Under the pieces are notes generated by a model. It was not told the DNA's origin, ran no database searches, and was given only the letters and a program-made list of their open reading frames with translations. A stretch of DNA of 64,000 bases from positions 30,233,968 to 30,297,967 of the forward strand of contig NC_084704.1 of assembly GCF_033807575.1 (NCBI RefSeq), read 5' to 3'. Within the stretch, counting starts at the first letter, position 1; the number at the start of each line of letters is the position of its first letter. This DNA is from Cydia pomonella (lineage: Eukaryota > Arthropoda > Insecta > Lepidoptera > Tortricidae). This document shows, piece by piece, positions 24,347 through 35,073 of the stretch. A program made the translations under genes and the position numbers.

Positions 24347-25691
24347 CTAACTACTTACTGCTCTTTACTTTATCTATTTAATGTTTAAAAAATTAGACTA
24401 TTACTAGATTAAGTTTTAGTGGAACATCTCTTCACCATACTGTTACTGTTGCCTGACTAGAGGATTATTGTTCTTGTTGTATGTGTAGTCTTACAACATA
24501 CCTATACTACGTGTAATTATAATAAGGAAAGTCGTTAAAAGACCAGCACAGTATCAATCCAACACATCTTAAATGAAAGAACATGCATAAACATCTTTAT
24601 GGCTACCGCGTTACTACACTAATTAGATGCCAGCAGTAAAGCTCGCTTTATTCTGTGGAAATGTATACCTTATGCAACAGGACACAAGGTCGCTATTCCA
24701 AAAAACAAAAATGAATAAGAACTGACACTATTACAATATTACATTCTCGCACGCATGAGTCTATCTTAATCATATTGAAATGAAAACTTCTGTTTATCAA
24801 CAAGTATGAGTTGACATGTGATTGTTTTCTAATTGTTGTGCGTTTCGATTGGTTATTTATGCTGTTACATACTTTCATTAATATGAATGGGTTAATAAAC
24901 TCTGATACAGAAATCAATTATTGATTGATTTATGTAGGTACTTTAAATAAAATTACTTGAATAATCGTATGATACTTTTAATGATAATTATTTGAATGTT
25001 TAATAAAAAAGAAACTCTCTGAGACGAGCATTAAAATATAATAAATATAAATTACGAAGTCTATTTGATGCCTTCTTCACCTACGTTTGATCGCTTAAAT
25101 ACATTGATAGATTGTAACATGATTTATTTTGTAATGATTTGATTAATTCCACACTTTAATGAACACATAAAAATGATTTATTTGGATACTTTCCACTTAT
25201 TTTACAGAATCATGTAAAAGAAGTTTTAATACATAAAATGCAATCTCGTACGAAATAAAACGAATTCTGCCTATTGTGAAATTTGTGAAAACCTCACACT
25301 TTCCCATAAATAAAGACAGCGCAACAATAAAACAAAACAAACTGAGAACACCCGCAGCTCAATCGTCCCGAAACCATTAAAAACCCACCGTGACGGCTCG
25401 ATCCATAAAAAGTATAAAACCCGTTTAGTGGTTAATATTAAATTGTTTACGGTATATTTGCTCTGTATGGTGCATTAAGTGTGGCGCGGAAATGGGCGGC
25501 TACCGCTCGATGGACCGTGGAGTAACATACGGCTGTTTCAGAAACCGAAATTCAATGCTAATCTAACCTTTGGATAGCTATTTGTTATGTTCAAAAATAT
25601 TGGTCACACATAAACACTGTTACAAGCCAGTAAATATTAACGTTACTGATAATTAACTACTCTGAAAGCGCCGCCGCCATGACAGAGGCTA
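24347..25691. other. AT-rich DNA without recognised features
   Basis: No gene or transposon seen. A GTATAAAAC TATA-like box near 25408 has no supported exon downstream. Confidence 0.35.
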
Positions 25692-25837
25692 CCACCAGTT
25701 TGACACTGACATATTCGCTAGCGCGTGCGCAACTTTCCATATGCATCTTGCGCATACTCGCATATTAATGCAAGCGAGATGTAAAGAAAGTAAGTTATGC
25801 AGACGTTAGCGAATATGTCAATTTGATACTGCTGGTG
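25692..25837. mobile_element. Palindromic MITE, about 146 bp
   Basis: ACCACCAGTTTGACACTGAC then ATATTCGCTAGCG pairs with CGTTAGCGAATATGTCAATT then TGATACTGCTGGTG. Inner parts also pair (CAACTTTC with GAAAGTAAG). Confidence 0.7.
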
Positions 25838-27917
25838 CAGTCGGGTTAAGGCTGCTGGCCCTAGATGTGAAGGCAAAGCGTGTGTTCAAATTTTCGCCGA
25901 GGTAAACTGATTGACTAAGTCAAAAAATACAGCGTGGGCGTGGTGTCTACAAATTATTATTAAAAAAAGTTAATTGTAGCAAAATTACACGATTCTATGA
26001 GAAAGACGTCAGTCACGTCAGACATAAAGAAGCAATAAAATAGAGATACCATTGCTAGGTGAATACGCGCTTGCCACACATGAGGTTGCCACACAAAGCA
26101 AGCGAGTGAACGCAACCAATATATTTTCACCACACTTCCCTTTATACTTCAGAAACTGATGAGATAATACGTTCATTCTTGGACTAATACCTATAAGTTA
26201 ATTTGAAATTGATTTGTATTGTTTTACAGTTTGTATATTCCTTGTGAAAAATTGTGTGTTTCACTCGGGAGCTAATAAAATAACAATTTGTATATTAACT
26301 TAATACCTACACAAAGTGCAATACGTGAATAAGGCCCCAGGGTGAATGGGCTTCGATTTTGTCCATCGCTAAAAGTCGTAAGCGCCACGGACAGAAGGGC
26401 ATCCATAAGCTGTTCAGGTTATACGCTGTTCGGTTTCAGTGGACGTCAATGGGATGAATGCAGACGTTGTATTGAATTAATAAACTTTATCAATTGAGTT
26501 TCTGCTTTCATTGAATGGAGTTAGGTTTCGTTTAATTTCATGTCTAAATAGATTCGATAGTTAGTTAAATATTATGCTGATTTATATGTTTTGGTATTAA
26601 ACGCTACTGAAATCGACAAAAGAATAAATTACTATAAGGATAAGGAGTTAGGGTGTACAAGGTCCAAAAACAACACACACTGTATAAAACCACCACTTTA
26701 TTTACTATGTACACTACTTCTACTACATACTGTATATAACACTCATTTCTTGATTTGATTTTGAACTGACGACCTATTGTTCCTTGGACCTTATATATAA
26801 ACCCAAAAAAATCTCACCATCGCGTTCTAGGAAACCCGCGTTGGGAACAAAGTGCCATCTTTTGATTAATTTGGTAATTAATTTTCTATAACAACAAATC
26901 GCTAAGTTGTGACTTTAAATCCGATATTACATACTCGTATATGTTATTCTTAATTATTTTACAAATATTTTAGTGTTAATTGCCAACAAAAACAACCATA
27001 ATGAATTTCCAAAATCGCTACTACTTATGCCATCTATTGGCGAATTAAGTCAAACTGTTAAGTGCTAAAGAAATACAAAAAATTAAAATATACGGTTTCA
27101 ACATAGGGAGTAAATAAGAAATACAAAGTCTAATAATTGTTCTTGATCTACGAGTAATTTGGTTAAGTTTGCCTTAGTTATAAATAGGTAGTCTAATCTT
27201 TTATATTTGTTTAGTGTGCAGAAACGGGAAATAAAAAATGAAAAGTAATTGACGCACAACCACATGAAGTGCTTCTAGTTTAGGAGATATTCGCGATTTT
27301 CAACGTTACCCAGCTCTAGAAGTTGTCTCAATGCACCTTATATCATAATATTCACTTCATTGTTCCGCCCCACGTTCGCCCAAGATAAACTTAGCAGCCC
27401 GATAATTGTTCAAATTGTACGTGTTACATTTCTTCTAACGTTAACAGGTGTGCGTACCTGTTACGTGGTCTGCGTGGTAATGTTGTCATCGATTTCTCTA
27501 CTTGGCTATTCACTAGCACTGTATTGATAGACCAGTACCTCTTGACCTAGGAATGCGTATAGTTGATATCAATTTGGGGATCTGTATTACGCGCAGGGTT
27601 GACAGACCAATGTTTGGTTAATGGGTGCTTTTGACAGAGTTCTGTGGGCGTATGGTGTTACGCAGAAGGGCCTGACGTTCAGAGTGGTTTCCGTTGTTCA
27701 ATTATGGTTAGGAAATCGATTCTAATTTGACTTGTAACACCTTTAAATACGGGGTATTTTTTAACTCTTTCCGACGGGTAAATATTATGAGGCTCATGCT
27801 CCGAAAACCGGGAAAAAATGAGATACTTAGTTTTTATTTTTGACTAAAAGTACGAAACTGTCGGTAACTTTCTTCTTTATAAGAACACAACGCCAGGAAT
27901 ATTCAGATTTTACCGAT
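25838..27917. other. AT-rich DNA without recognised features
   Basis: Nothing supported as a gene or complete repeat in this interval. Confidence 0.35.
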
Positions 27918-27984
27918 CAGTGGCTTTGAGTCCATACAACTCGAATCCCACGGGCTTGTTAATTTGATGATACCGGCTGCCACT
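27918..27984. mobile_element. Internally deleted hAT-MITE relative
   Basis: CAGTGGC at the left, the family's CTCGAATCCCACGGGCTTG segment inside, and GCCACT at the right, in only 67 bp. Confidence 0.45.
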
Positions 27985-28004
27985 TATGGGTGATGAGACC
28001 TTAA

Positions 28005-28124
28005 CCCTTTACCAGGCTAAGGGATATATATTTCCCACATGCGGCTCTTCAAACATGTGTTCTATTTTCGATGAGTAAGACTGTCATTCGATTGTCATTT
28101 TTGAACTGTCAGCCTGGTAAAGGG
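28005..28124. mobile_element. piggyBac-like MITE with TTAA duplication
   Basis: TTAA at 28001-28004 and 28125-28128 flank the exact inverted ends CCCTTTACCAGGCT and AGCCTGGTAAAGGG. TTAA targets and CCC-starting ends are the marks of piggyBac. No coding capacity. Confidence 0.8.
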
Positions 28125-29268
28125 TTAAGAATTGTTTTTTTATTTAACGTCCACATTTTTTGAAATCATAGTGTAAGATAAAACTGGGACCAAACATGGT
28201 ATAATCCATTATCCTCATTAGAGCCATTAAAGATGAGTTGATGGATTGATTGTCGACTATTACTAAGATTGCTAGTTACGCTATAGGGTAATTAAATTTA
28301 AATCAGTCATTGATCATGTGTTTTTATATTCTATTGGACCTACCTGCGACATTATTAAAAGATTACTTCATTGTATCTATAGCCTTGTTTATCTACACTT
28401 TTTAGAAGTAAATTTTTGTCTTAGTTCTTTTAATAGTTTTTTGGTGATTTAACCCTTTTCCAGGCCCCACGTATCTACAAAGTTTTCTCAAAAATCCAAA
28501 TATATTGCAACTAACCCAGCTTTGGTGATTCATTTGTAGACAAGTCACATTTCCTGAAAGTACAATCTAATTTGAACCTTTTCTTATTAAATCGGAATGC
28601 TAAAGTTGAAATTCTATTGGTGCTATGCTATGTGGTTGATAAACCTTATTACGTCTGGAAAAGAGATAAATTAAATAAATGACTTTTACCAGCTAATATG
28701 TAAGAGTAAAGGAAATTCATAGTTGTATTATTCGTGTATTTGCCAAAAAACAAAAAAACGATATATACCTATTCTAGAACCTAGATTTTTTTACTTTTAC
28801 TTAAGATTGAGAAATTAACTCCTAAGGTGTCGTCACATCAATTTAAAATTACTTTAAAACTATAATCAACATAATTTGTAACAAACTAAGTATAATTTTA
28901 ACTGAACCTTGTTAGCTAGACCGAAGGTCTATATAGAAACGGGCCAATTTGTTATAACAACTAATTCAAAACATACGTTTATCAAGACATTCCTAAAAGG
29001 GGAAATCTACAGCTCACCGGAGCGTAACATGAGATCATTTAACCATACAAGCAAAGACAAGTAAATTATACAAACTGTTAATCTCCAAATAAATTTGCGT
29101 TCTTCATCTTAGGTCCATTTTGCGAGTTTTTTTAGCACCTACTTAGTTAATTATAATTTTAACTATAGGTCTCATTTTCCTTTTTCAACTTATTTAGATA
29201 ATTCATCTTACAATGACGGAGCGTCCATATACGAGTCTATACTTGAGTAATTTTTACTACGGCACACT

Positions 29269-29525
29269 AAAAAAAGCGGCCAAGTGCGAGTCGGACTCGC
29301 CCATGAAGGGTTCCGTTCCATTATTGACGTATTAAAAAAAAACTACTTACTAGATCTCGTTTAAACCAATTTTCGGTGGAAGTTTGCATGGTAATGTATA
29401 TCATATATTTTTTTTTTAGATTTTTCATTCTGTTATTTTACAAGTTACAGGGGGGGGGGGGGGGACACATTTTAGCACTTTGGAAGTGTCTCTCGCGCAA
29501 ACTATTCATTTTAGAAAAAAATGGT
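29269..29525 (+). repeat. Dispersed repeat family A, 5' part
   Basis: AAAAGCGGCCAAGTGCGAGT, then AAGGGTTCCGT, then TTTTCGGTGGAAGTTTGCAT, also at 48680-48800. The copy breaks off after a run of 15 G at 29450-29464. The near-complete relative at 48680-49213 shows what is missing. Confidence 0.6.
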
Positions 29526-30220
29526 CATCGGTCTGTGAACCACGACTTTGTATTAAAGTATAGATTGACAGTATTCATTATTAACTAGTCTCTAATACGA
29601 ACTTGCGGGCGATAACAGAAATACTCGTACGAAAAGAAAGTTAGACTCGTAATGAATGTTGCACAAACGGGGAATTACAAAATTATTACCGAGTGCGCGA
29701 ATCGGCGTGGATCTGCCGGAGCAATTATTAATAAGGCCTGCGATAGAGAAAACATGCTCGGAAAAAAAATGTCTATTTGATATAATTTTAACAATACAAA
29801 AACTATTACATTCTCAATTACTCTGAAAAAAAAAATGTCTATTTTGTCTAAAAAAATATGTTTATCTTGGACGGTTGGTAAAGAAGCTGCATAGTAAAGT
29901 AACTTCCTAATTACCTTCTGTAGGTGAATATTGGGACTAAATATAGTTTATATTAATAGTCACTTAAATAATACAAATCAGCTGCATGCAGCGAAGCATT
30001 CTGATCACGATAACTAATTGATAACCTTTCGTTTCTTCAATTAGACCTATAATATCTCTATCTTTCTTTCCTCCCAAAATAAAGCCAAGGGCTTGAGTCT
30101 CTAATTTCCTTGGTTGCTTTTACTCGTTTGTTACATATATTACTTGAAATGAAGAGAAGTTGTGTGAACCGACTCCAGCACTGGGGCATTTACCGCGCAC
30201 TGGGCGACTTTTCTTTCAAC

Positions 30221-30435
30221 AGGCAACTAGGTTGCGTTGTTTTATTACAGAGTTCCTATGACCACCTTCTGTGTCCAACATCAGATCAGTTCGATGGTAC
30301 CATAATTATATTATGTTTCACACTAGTTTCAGCTCAATCGAATAATGGGAAGTGGGTCTAATTTAGCTTGCAAGATTTGTCCTGTACAAACATATATTAC
30401 AAACTAACATTGCAAGTTAAATAAAAGCTTGTAAA
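30221..30435 (+). repeat. Dispersed repeat family B, longer copy
   Basis: AGGTTGCGTTGTTTTATTAC, CAGATCAGTTCGATGGTACC and AATGGGAAGTGGGTCTAATT, ending with GCAAGTTAAATAAAAGCTTG. A diverged piece (CAGAACAGCTCGATGGTTAC) lies at about 56965. Confidence 0.55.
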
Positions 30436-30910
30436 ATAAATTACAATTGATATTTTTGTCGTTGGTAGGCTTAGAGGAGAAATCCTGGAATAAAAAGGCG
30501 GAACTTAGCTCTTTGAAAGAAACCTAGTGTTTTCTACTTTCTGTTAATATATACATGGAAGCTAGCTTCCTTTGTGTTAGAAAATGGCGCAACGGTTCCC
30601 ACGCCAAGACAATGATACGGTTGAATGGGAAAAAACGTATTATGTCGACTAATCTGTTTAGATTGTAGTGTTAATATTTTGTTTTGTTATCGTTTCCTGT
30701 CGTTAGTGTTTCTTTTGGCATTGTCTGGACAGCTGAAGTATATATAACTTCATTAATTCTAACATTAGGGAGCTACATATTTTTTGGATTCAGTTTTCTG
30801 CTTACAGTTAGTTTTCTGGCTAACATGGGGACCTGCAATGGGGACTATTATAGGCCATGCCTTTTCGCTCATGAAAGGGGCCTGTGCCAAAGAGAAGAGA
30901 GATAATTTCA

Positions 30911-31250
30911 AATAGAGATGGATTGTCAAAGAAAACTTTGTAACCGCAGTAAATTTACTGCCACCTTTCAACACATGATCAAAACTTTTAGAACGCCATT
31001 TGACTTTGATCTTTATTCTTTCGCTGATATGTGTTAAATTTGTTAAATATCAAAAAGTGGCGCCATCTTACCGGGCACAACCAAAAGGTTTTGGCGCCAT
31101 CGCTCGAAACGTTGCTGCCATACCTTTGGCCTTTGATCTAATAGAAGGCACCACCTTTTAGTGTTAGCTAAAGTTTTAATTATGTGTCGAAAGATGGCAG
31201 TAAATTTAGGTACGTGGCTACAAAGTTTTCTTTGACAATACACCTCTATT
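30911..31250. mobile_element. 340 bp element with about 75 bp inverted ends
   Basis: AATAGAGATGGATTGTCAAA then GAAAACTTTGTAACC at the left faces GGCTACAAAGTTTTCTTTGA then CAATACACCTCTATT at the right. Pairing continues through TAAATTTACTGCCA. The core holds the GGCGCCATC motif twice. Confidence 0.75.
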
Positions 31251-31261
31251 TTAAATTCTCT

Positions 31262-31322
31262 TTGCTTGTGCCCTGTGCCCAGCAGTGGGACGTATATTGG
31301 CTGAATTAGTATAATATTATTA
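31262..31322 (+). mobile_element. LINE 3' tail, RTE-like
   Basis: GTGCCCAGCAGTGGGACGTA then TATTGGCTGA with an ATTATTATT tail. I remember this ending from many lepidopteran RTE-type LINEs (peptide CPVPSSGTYIG). Confidence 0.55.
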
Positions 31323-31642
31323 TTCTTCCTACATAACACCTAAAGGCGTCTAAATTTCAATTATTTATTTCGACCAATACGAATCATAGATATAATACAA
31401 TATTAGAATAAACAAATACAATAAAATATCTACAAAAAACTTTTAGAGCCACAAAAAAGGTGACTTTTTCATAGAAAAAAGTTATGCGTGGTCATACTCG
31501 TACATAAAAAATATATATATACGCGTCGACTTGAGAACCTCCTCCGTTTTTTTTCGTCGGTTAAAAATTTACAATAAAATTAATATAGGTATGTATGTAG
31601 CAATAGGATACGACTATGATACTGTAGTCGACAAAATATAAT

Positions 31643-31718
31643 TCGGTGGCATACGGAGACTGCTTACCATCAAGCGGGCCGTATGCTAGTTTGCCACCGA
31701 CGTAGTATAAAAAAAAAA
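31643..31718 (+). mobile_element. LINE 3' tail with A-run
   Basis: TGCTTACCATCAAGCGGGCC then GTATGCTAGTTTGCCACCGA and a run of A, the same tail as at 59250-59315. GGTGGCATACGG and CCGTATGC form a stem within it. Confidence 0.6.
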
Positions 31719-31793
31719 TCAACTAAACTCTTTTAATTAAGGCACCGACCCAAAGAGGCTGAGGATTAAACTTGTTTCTTCCGTTGTTCACAG

Positions 31794-31960
31794 AACCGCC
31801 CCGCGTGACAGCGGCGGTGGGGCCCCGCAGCAAGCGGGCGCCGACGCCGGCGCGGACCACGCCCACGCTCGCACCGCGCGAGACTCAGGCCGCAGCGCTC
31901 GCGCACGCCGCTAAGGGCGTCGAGGCGCTCGGCGTGCTGGTCCAGTATTTAGTGTTTCGG
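31794..31960 (+). CDS. Exon A (first visible coding exon)
   Basis: The acceptor is TTCACAG at 31787-31793 and the donor is GTAAGT at 31961. The exon starts two bases into-frame (needs one base from upstream) and ends on a full codon. It encodes a basic Pro/Thr/Ala segment, then HAAKGVEALGVLVQYLVFR. G+C is far higher than in the flanks. Confidence 0.8.
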
Positions 31961-34900
31961 GTAAGTTGCGTATTGTTATGTCCTTTGTCACATTTTATGG
32001 GAGAACAGCAAAATGTCTAAAAACACGACGCTGCTCTGTGCTGTTTTCTGCAACTACTATGTAAGAGCTTTAGGCCGAAATGTATGTATTTTTAATGAAT
32101 TACACATACCTACTATTCTCATAAATATATGGTCGCTAAAATTGGTCACAATTGTGCCTTACCTTGTCATACCGATGAGTTAAAGGAACACATTATTAAC
32201 ACAAGCCTATATAGTTATGAGCAATTTCTGAGAAAAGGGCGCCTTTCATAAGACTAAGGATAATACGAATTATTTAACCAAAAATTTGGACATACAATTT
32301 TGACATAGTGCTGAGTCATGTAGGGTCACATCACAACTCTGTTTTAGATTGTATTCTTTAAAAAGATACAGCATCTACTTGCATAAACAATCTTTACGAT
32401 CTATGGAGCCCATAAATATGAAACTAAAATAATTGTCAACATTTCCAGTTGGACGCACTAAATGGCGGCTCGTGGCGACTCGAGGCCGAGCGGTGGCGGG
32501 GCGTGGCGGCAGCGGAGCGCACGAGCGCCGAGCGGGCCGACCACGACCGCCAGCAGCGGGCGCAGAAGGACCTCGACACAAGTGCGTAGTCTGTAGGGAC
32601 ATGAAAAGCTCCGAGAGAAATCGCTCGACGCTTACGCTTGCAGCGTCATGCGTATTCGGTCGGTGCGGTTTTTGTGGTTATCACACTTTTCTTTAGTGGC
32701 CACCTCCTAGGTCAACCTAAGTTGTAACCATCTATAGGTCGTGTATTAGCCCCAAACTTTGATGTGTTCGCAGCTTTTTAAGCTTCGAAAGATATATAAC
32801 ATTTGCCGCATTAAGAAAGCCCCATTGAGTAAGTGACAAACTTTATAGGCTCTAGCAAATTTAGCTCATTGCATTGCAAAGTCGGTACTACGAGTATTAC
32901 CAAGTTAGTCAGTAAATTTGACTGAGAACTTCTTGAATTTGCAGTTGCTGAATGTCTGGGCAAGATATCGGAGCTAGAAATGGAAGTGTCTTCGAAGGAA
33001 GAGGCGAACGCTCGCCTGCAGGCCGCGCACGCCGACGAGGTCGCCTCACTCGCCAACGACATCAAAGGCCTAAAGGCAAGTCATGGACTGTCCTGTCCTT
33101 CGAGCTTGATGTCGCTTTTGATTAGTCTATCGAATTTGTGTAATTTACGCGTATACAATGATTTATTATATTGTTTGAAATACTAATTGTTTTATGTCGT
33201 TGCTTGCAGGACACAATAGATTCCCTTAAGCGCGAAGTCGCCGAGAGCCGGGCGCGGTTGCACGCGCACAGCGAGATCGAGCGCACCCTGCGCGCGCAGC
33301 TGGCGGCGGCGCGGGCCGAGATCGAGCGCGCCGGCTCGCTGCACGCCGCCGCCGACACGCGGCGCGCCGTCTGCAACACGGCCTGCAACACCGTGCGCGA
33401 CCTCGCCGACGCCGCCTGCGACCCCGTCTGCTGCGAGGTGGAGGAGTGCGAGCTCAGGCTGAGCGCTAATGAGGAGTTGAGCACTGACGCTAACGAGTTG
33501 GCGGCCGAGGTACCTAATTGTTTTTTTACGAACTAACTTTAGTTTTATTTGAGTTCTTTCGGAAATCTGGTCCTTAAGTTTCATTAAATTAGATCGTTAT
33601 TTTGTAATCAAATTTCGACAATTCTAGTCTCAATTTTACTTTGGAAGAGTCCCTTTTCTTTGTTTACTTTCTGCTGCATCCATGTTAAATAAGCATACAA
33701 AATCTAATCTATAAACGTATCTCTGGCGGCGTGGTATGCTAGACTGAAATAATAAATGATCTCTATTTTCAGGTTCGCTCCCTCCGCGCCGTAATCGAGC
33801 TGAAGCAAGCCGAGATGGCGTCCCTTCGCGACGCGCGCAGCTCGCTGAGCGCGGAGCGGGAGCGGCGCGCGGCGGCCGAGCGCGAGGCGCGCGCCGCGCG
33901 GCACGCCGCCGAGGAGCTGCGGGAGCGCGCGGCGGCGCGCCAGCGCGACGCCGACCGCCTGCGCGACGACAACAGGAGGCTGCGCGACGCCGCGGCTAGG
34001 GACAGGGATCAGGCCTCGAGGATCGCGGCGCTCAATGAGGAGCTCCGGTACAAGCTCAGGCAGAAGTCACAGGTGACATTTTGAATCATTTTCTTTGTAT
34101 TCATTCGCGATGGGACCTTTCGACCTGGACGAAAACGAGGGCAGATGATTAATTACCAACTTTTTATGTCTCGAACTTTCAACCACCAATAAGTTATGAA
34201 ATGCATCAATTTCGCTCATTTAGTTTTCCTAATTTTAGAAACATAAATCAATACGTATATCAACGTATTTTCTATTACGAACTATTTAGCAATTAATCTT
34301 ACTTAATGGGAAGTGATTACAATGTTTAATTCTTTTTCTTTCAGGTGGTATCCCTACTGGCTGGCGGCGGCTACATGGAGCGCGTGCGCGCGCGCACGTC
34401 GTCGGGCTCCTCGCTGCGCTCGGCGTCGCCCGAGTCGCCGCCGTCGCCCGCGTCGCCCGCGCCGGACGCGCCGGCGCTGCCCGCCGTCAAGGGCGTCGTC
34501 GAGAAGCACGACTCCGTCAGCTGGGTGCTGGAGATCGAGGAGACGCCCGAGGAAGTGGCTTCTAGGTAATAATTTGATCTTGTTACTCTTTTCAAATGCT
34601 TCTCTAACTGAAAATAGATACATTCCTGTAAATAAGCAAAAGAATGTATATTTAAAATGATTTCCAATTGTCTGTCTGGACTGTAATAAGATCATAATTC
34701 AGATTTAATTATTTTAAGTATGCGCATGTACACACACAGCATCTCCCGTTTTCGCCATTCTTGGTAGATGTATATGGAGGCGGTAGCACAAGTGGATACT
34801 GACCAATTTAACTGACCGGAACGTTGAACTCGCAGACTGGCGCGGCGCTCGTCGTTCCGCAGCTGCGGCTCGCCGCTGGCGGCGCCGGGCGTGAAGCGGC

Positions 34901-35073
34901 GCGGCGGCGGCTCGCCGGGCGCCACGCCGGGCGGCTCGCCGGCGCCCGCCTCGCCGGCGCCCAACGCCTCCAAGCTGTTCCGGCCCGGCGACCGCGACTT
35001 CCCGCCGCCGCCGCCGCCGCTCAAGGAGTCCGCCGGCGAGGCCATCTACATATACGATGACCGCCAATATTGA
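31794..35073 (+). CDS. C-terminal seven exons of a coiled-coil protein, possibly MTUS/ATIP-like
   Basis: Exons 31794-31960, 32449-32581, 32945-33075, 33210-33509, 33773-34072, 34345-34565 and 34836-35073 join in one open frame of 496 residues ending in TGA. The first visible residue is split, so the protein starts upstream. Residues about 1-40 are basic and Pro/Thr-rich, followed by VEALGVLVQYLVF. From about 60 to 300 the chain is strongly charged coiled coil (runs of E, R, A, with LxxE/K heptads), ending near LNEELRYKLRQKSQ. A Ser/Pro linker (SASPESPPSPASPAP) follows, then HDSVSWVLEIEETPEE, a Gly/Ser/Pro tail, six prolines in a row and the end IYIYDDRQY. As I remember MTUS1/MTUS2, they share an EALTVV-type patch, a C-terminal coiled coil and an ENEELxxKL segment before a Ser/Pro tail; that is the basis for the family guess and suggests a microtubule-associated role. 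Another long coiled-coil protein is possible. All introns are AG-ended; five use GT and one uses GC. Confidence 0.85.
32449..32581 (+). CDS. Exon B, start of coiled coil
   Basis: The acceptor is TTTCCAG ending at 32448 and the donor is GTGCGT at 32582. The exon reads LDALNGGSWRLEAERWRG, then charged coiled coil, and leaves one base over. That base joins TT of the next exon to make ATT (Ile). Reading on past the donor gives a stop within two codons, which supports the splice. Confidence 0.8.
32945..33075 (+). CDS. Exon C, ends at a GC splice donor
   Basis: The acceptor is TTGCAG ending at 32944. The exon encodes AECLGKISELEMEVSS and further coiled coil, ending DIKGLK. The frame works only if the donor is GCAAGT at 33076 (AAG before GCAAGT). 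The nearest GT, at 33080, leaves one extra base and puts a TAG three codons into the next exon. Confidence 0.8.
33210..33509 (+). CDS. Exon D, coiled coil with cysteine cluster
   Basis: The acceptor is TTGCAG ending at 33209 and the donor is GTACCT at 33510. The exon is exactly 100 codons, phase 0 on both sides. It starts DTIDSLKREVAESRARLHAH and continues as Ala/Arg/Glu coiled coil. A cysteine-containing stretch follows (AVCNTACNTVRDL, then CDPVCCEVEEC), which is unusual inside a coiled coil and could mark a hinge. Confidence 0.82.
33773..34072 (+). CDS. Exon E, Arg/Glu/Ala-rich coiled coil
   Basis: The acceptor is TTTCAG ending at 33772 and the donor is GTGACA at 34073. The exon is again exactly 100 codons, phase 0 both sides. 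It encodes VRSLRAVIELKQAEMASLRD, a long Arg/Ala/Glu coiled coil, and ends at LNEELRYKLRQKSQ. It is extremely rich in G+C and CpG. Confidence 0.82.
34345..34565 (+). CDS. Exon F, Ser/Pro linker and conserved-looking SVSWVLEIEE motif
   Basis: The acceptor is TTTCAG ending at 34344 and the donor is GTAATA at 34566. The exon encodes VVSLLAGGGYMERVRARTSS, a Ser/Pro low-complexity linker, and KHDSVSWVLEIEETPEEVAS. It ends two bases into a codon, completed as AGA (Arg) by the next exon. Confidence 0.82.
34836..35073 (+). CDS. Terminal coding exon G with stop
   Basis: The acceptor is ACTCGCAG ending at 34835. The joined codon and following sequence read RLARRSSFRSCGSPLAAPG, then a Gly/Ser/Pro tail, NASKLFRPGDRDF, six prolines, and IYIYDDRQY before TGA at 35071. 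The Arg/Ser-rich start could be a kinase-regulated or microtubule-binding segment; that is inference only. Confidence 0.82.

Noticed and set aside
25400..25420. TATA box and promoter
   Set aside because: A TATAAAA string in AT-rich DNA with no exon downstream is not enough.
28449..28675. Second piggyBac-like element
   Set aside because: Only the left end (TTAACCCTTTTCCAGGC) is convincing; the proposed right end TCTGGAAAAG...TTAA is too decayed to claim.
33192..33584. Reverse-strand 130-codon frame opposite exon D
   Set aside because: It is the shadow of a GC-rich coding exon; the + strand frame joins six other exons through valid splice sites.
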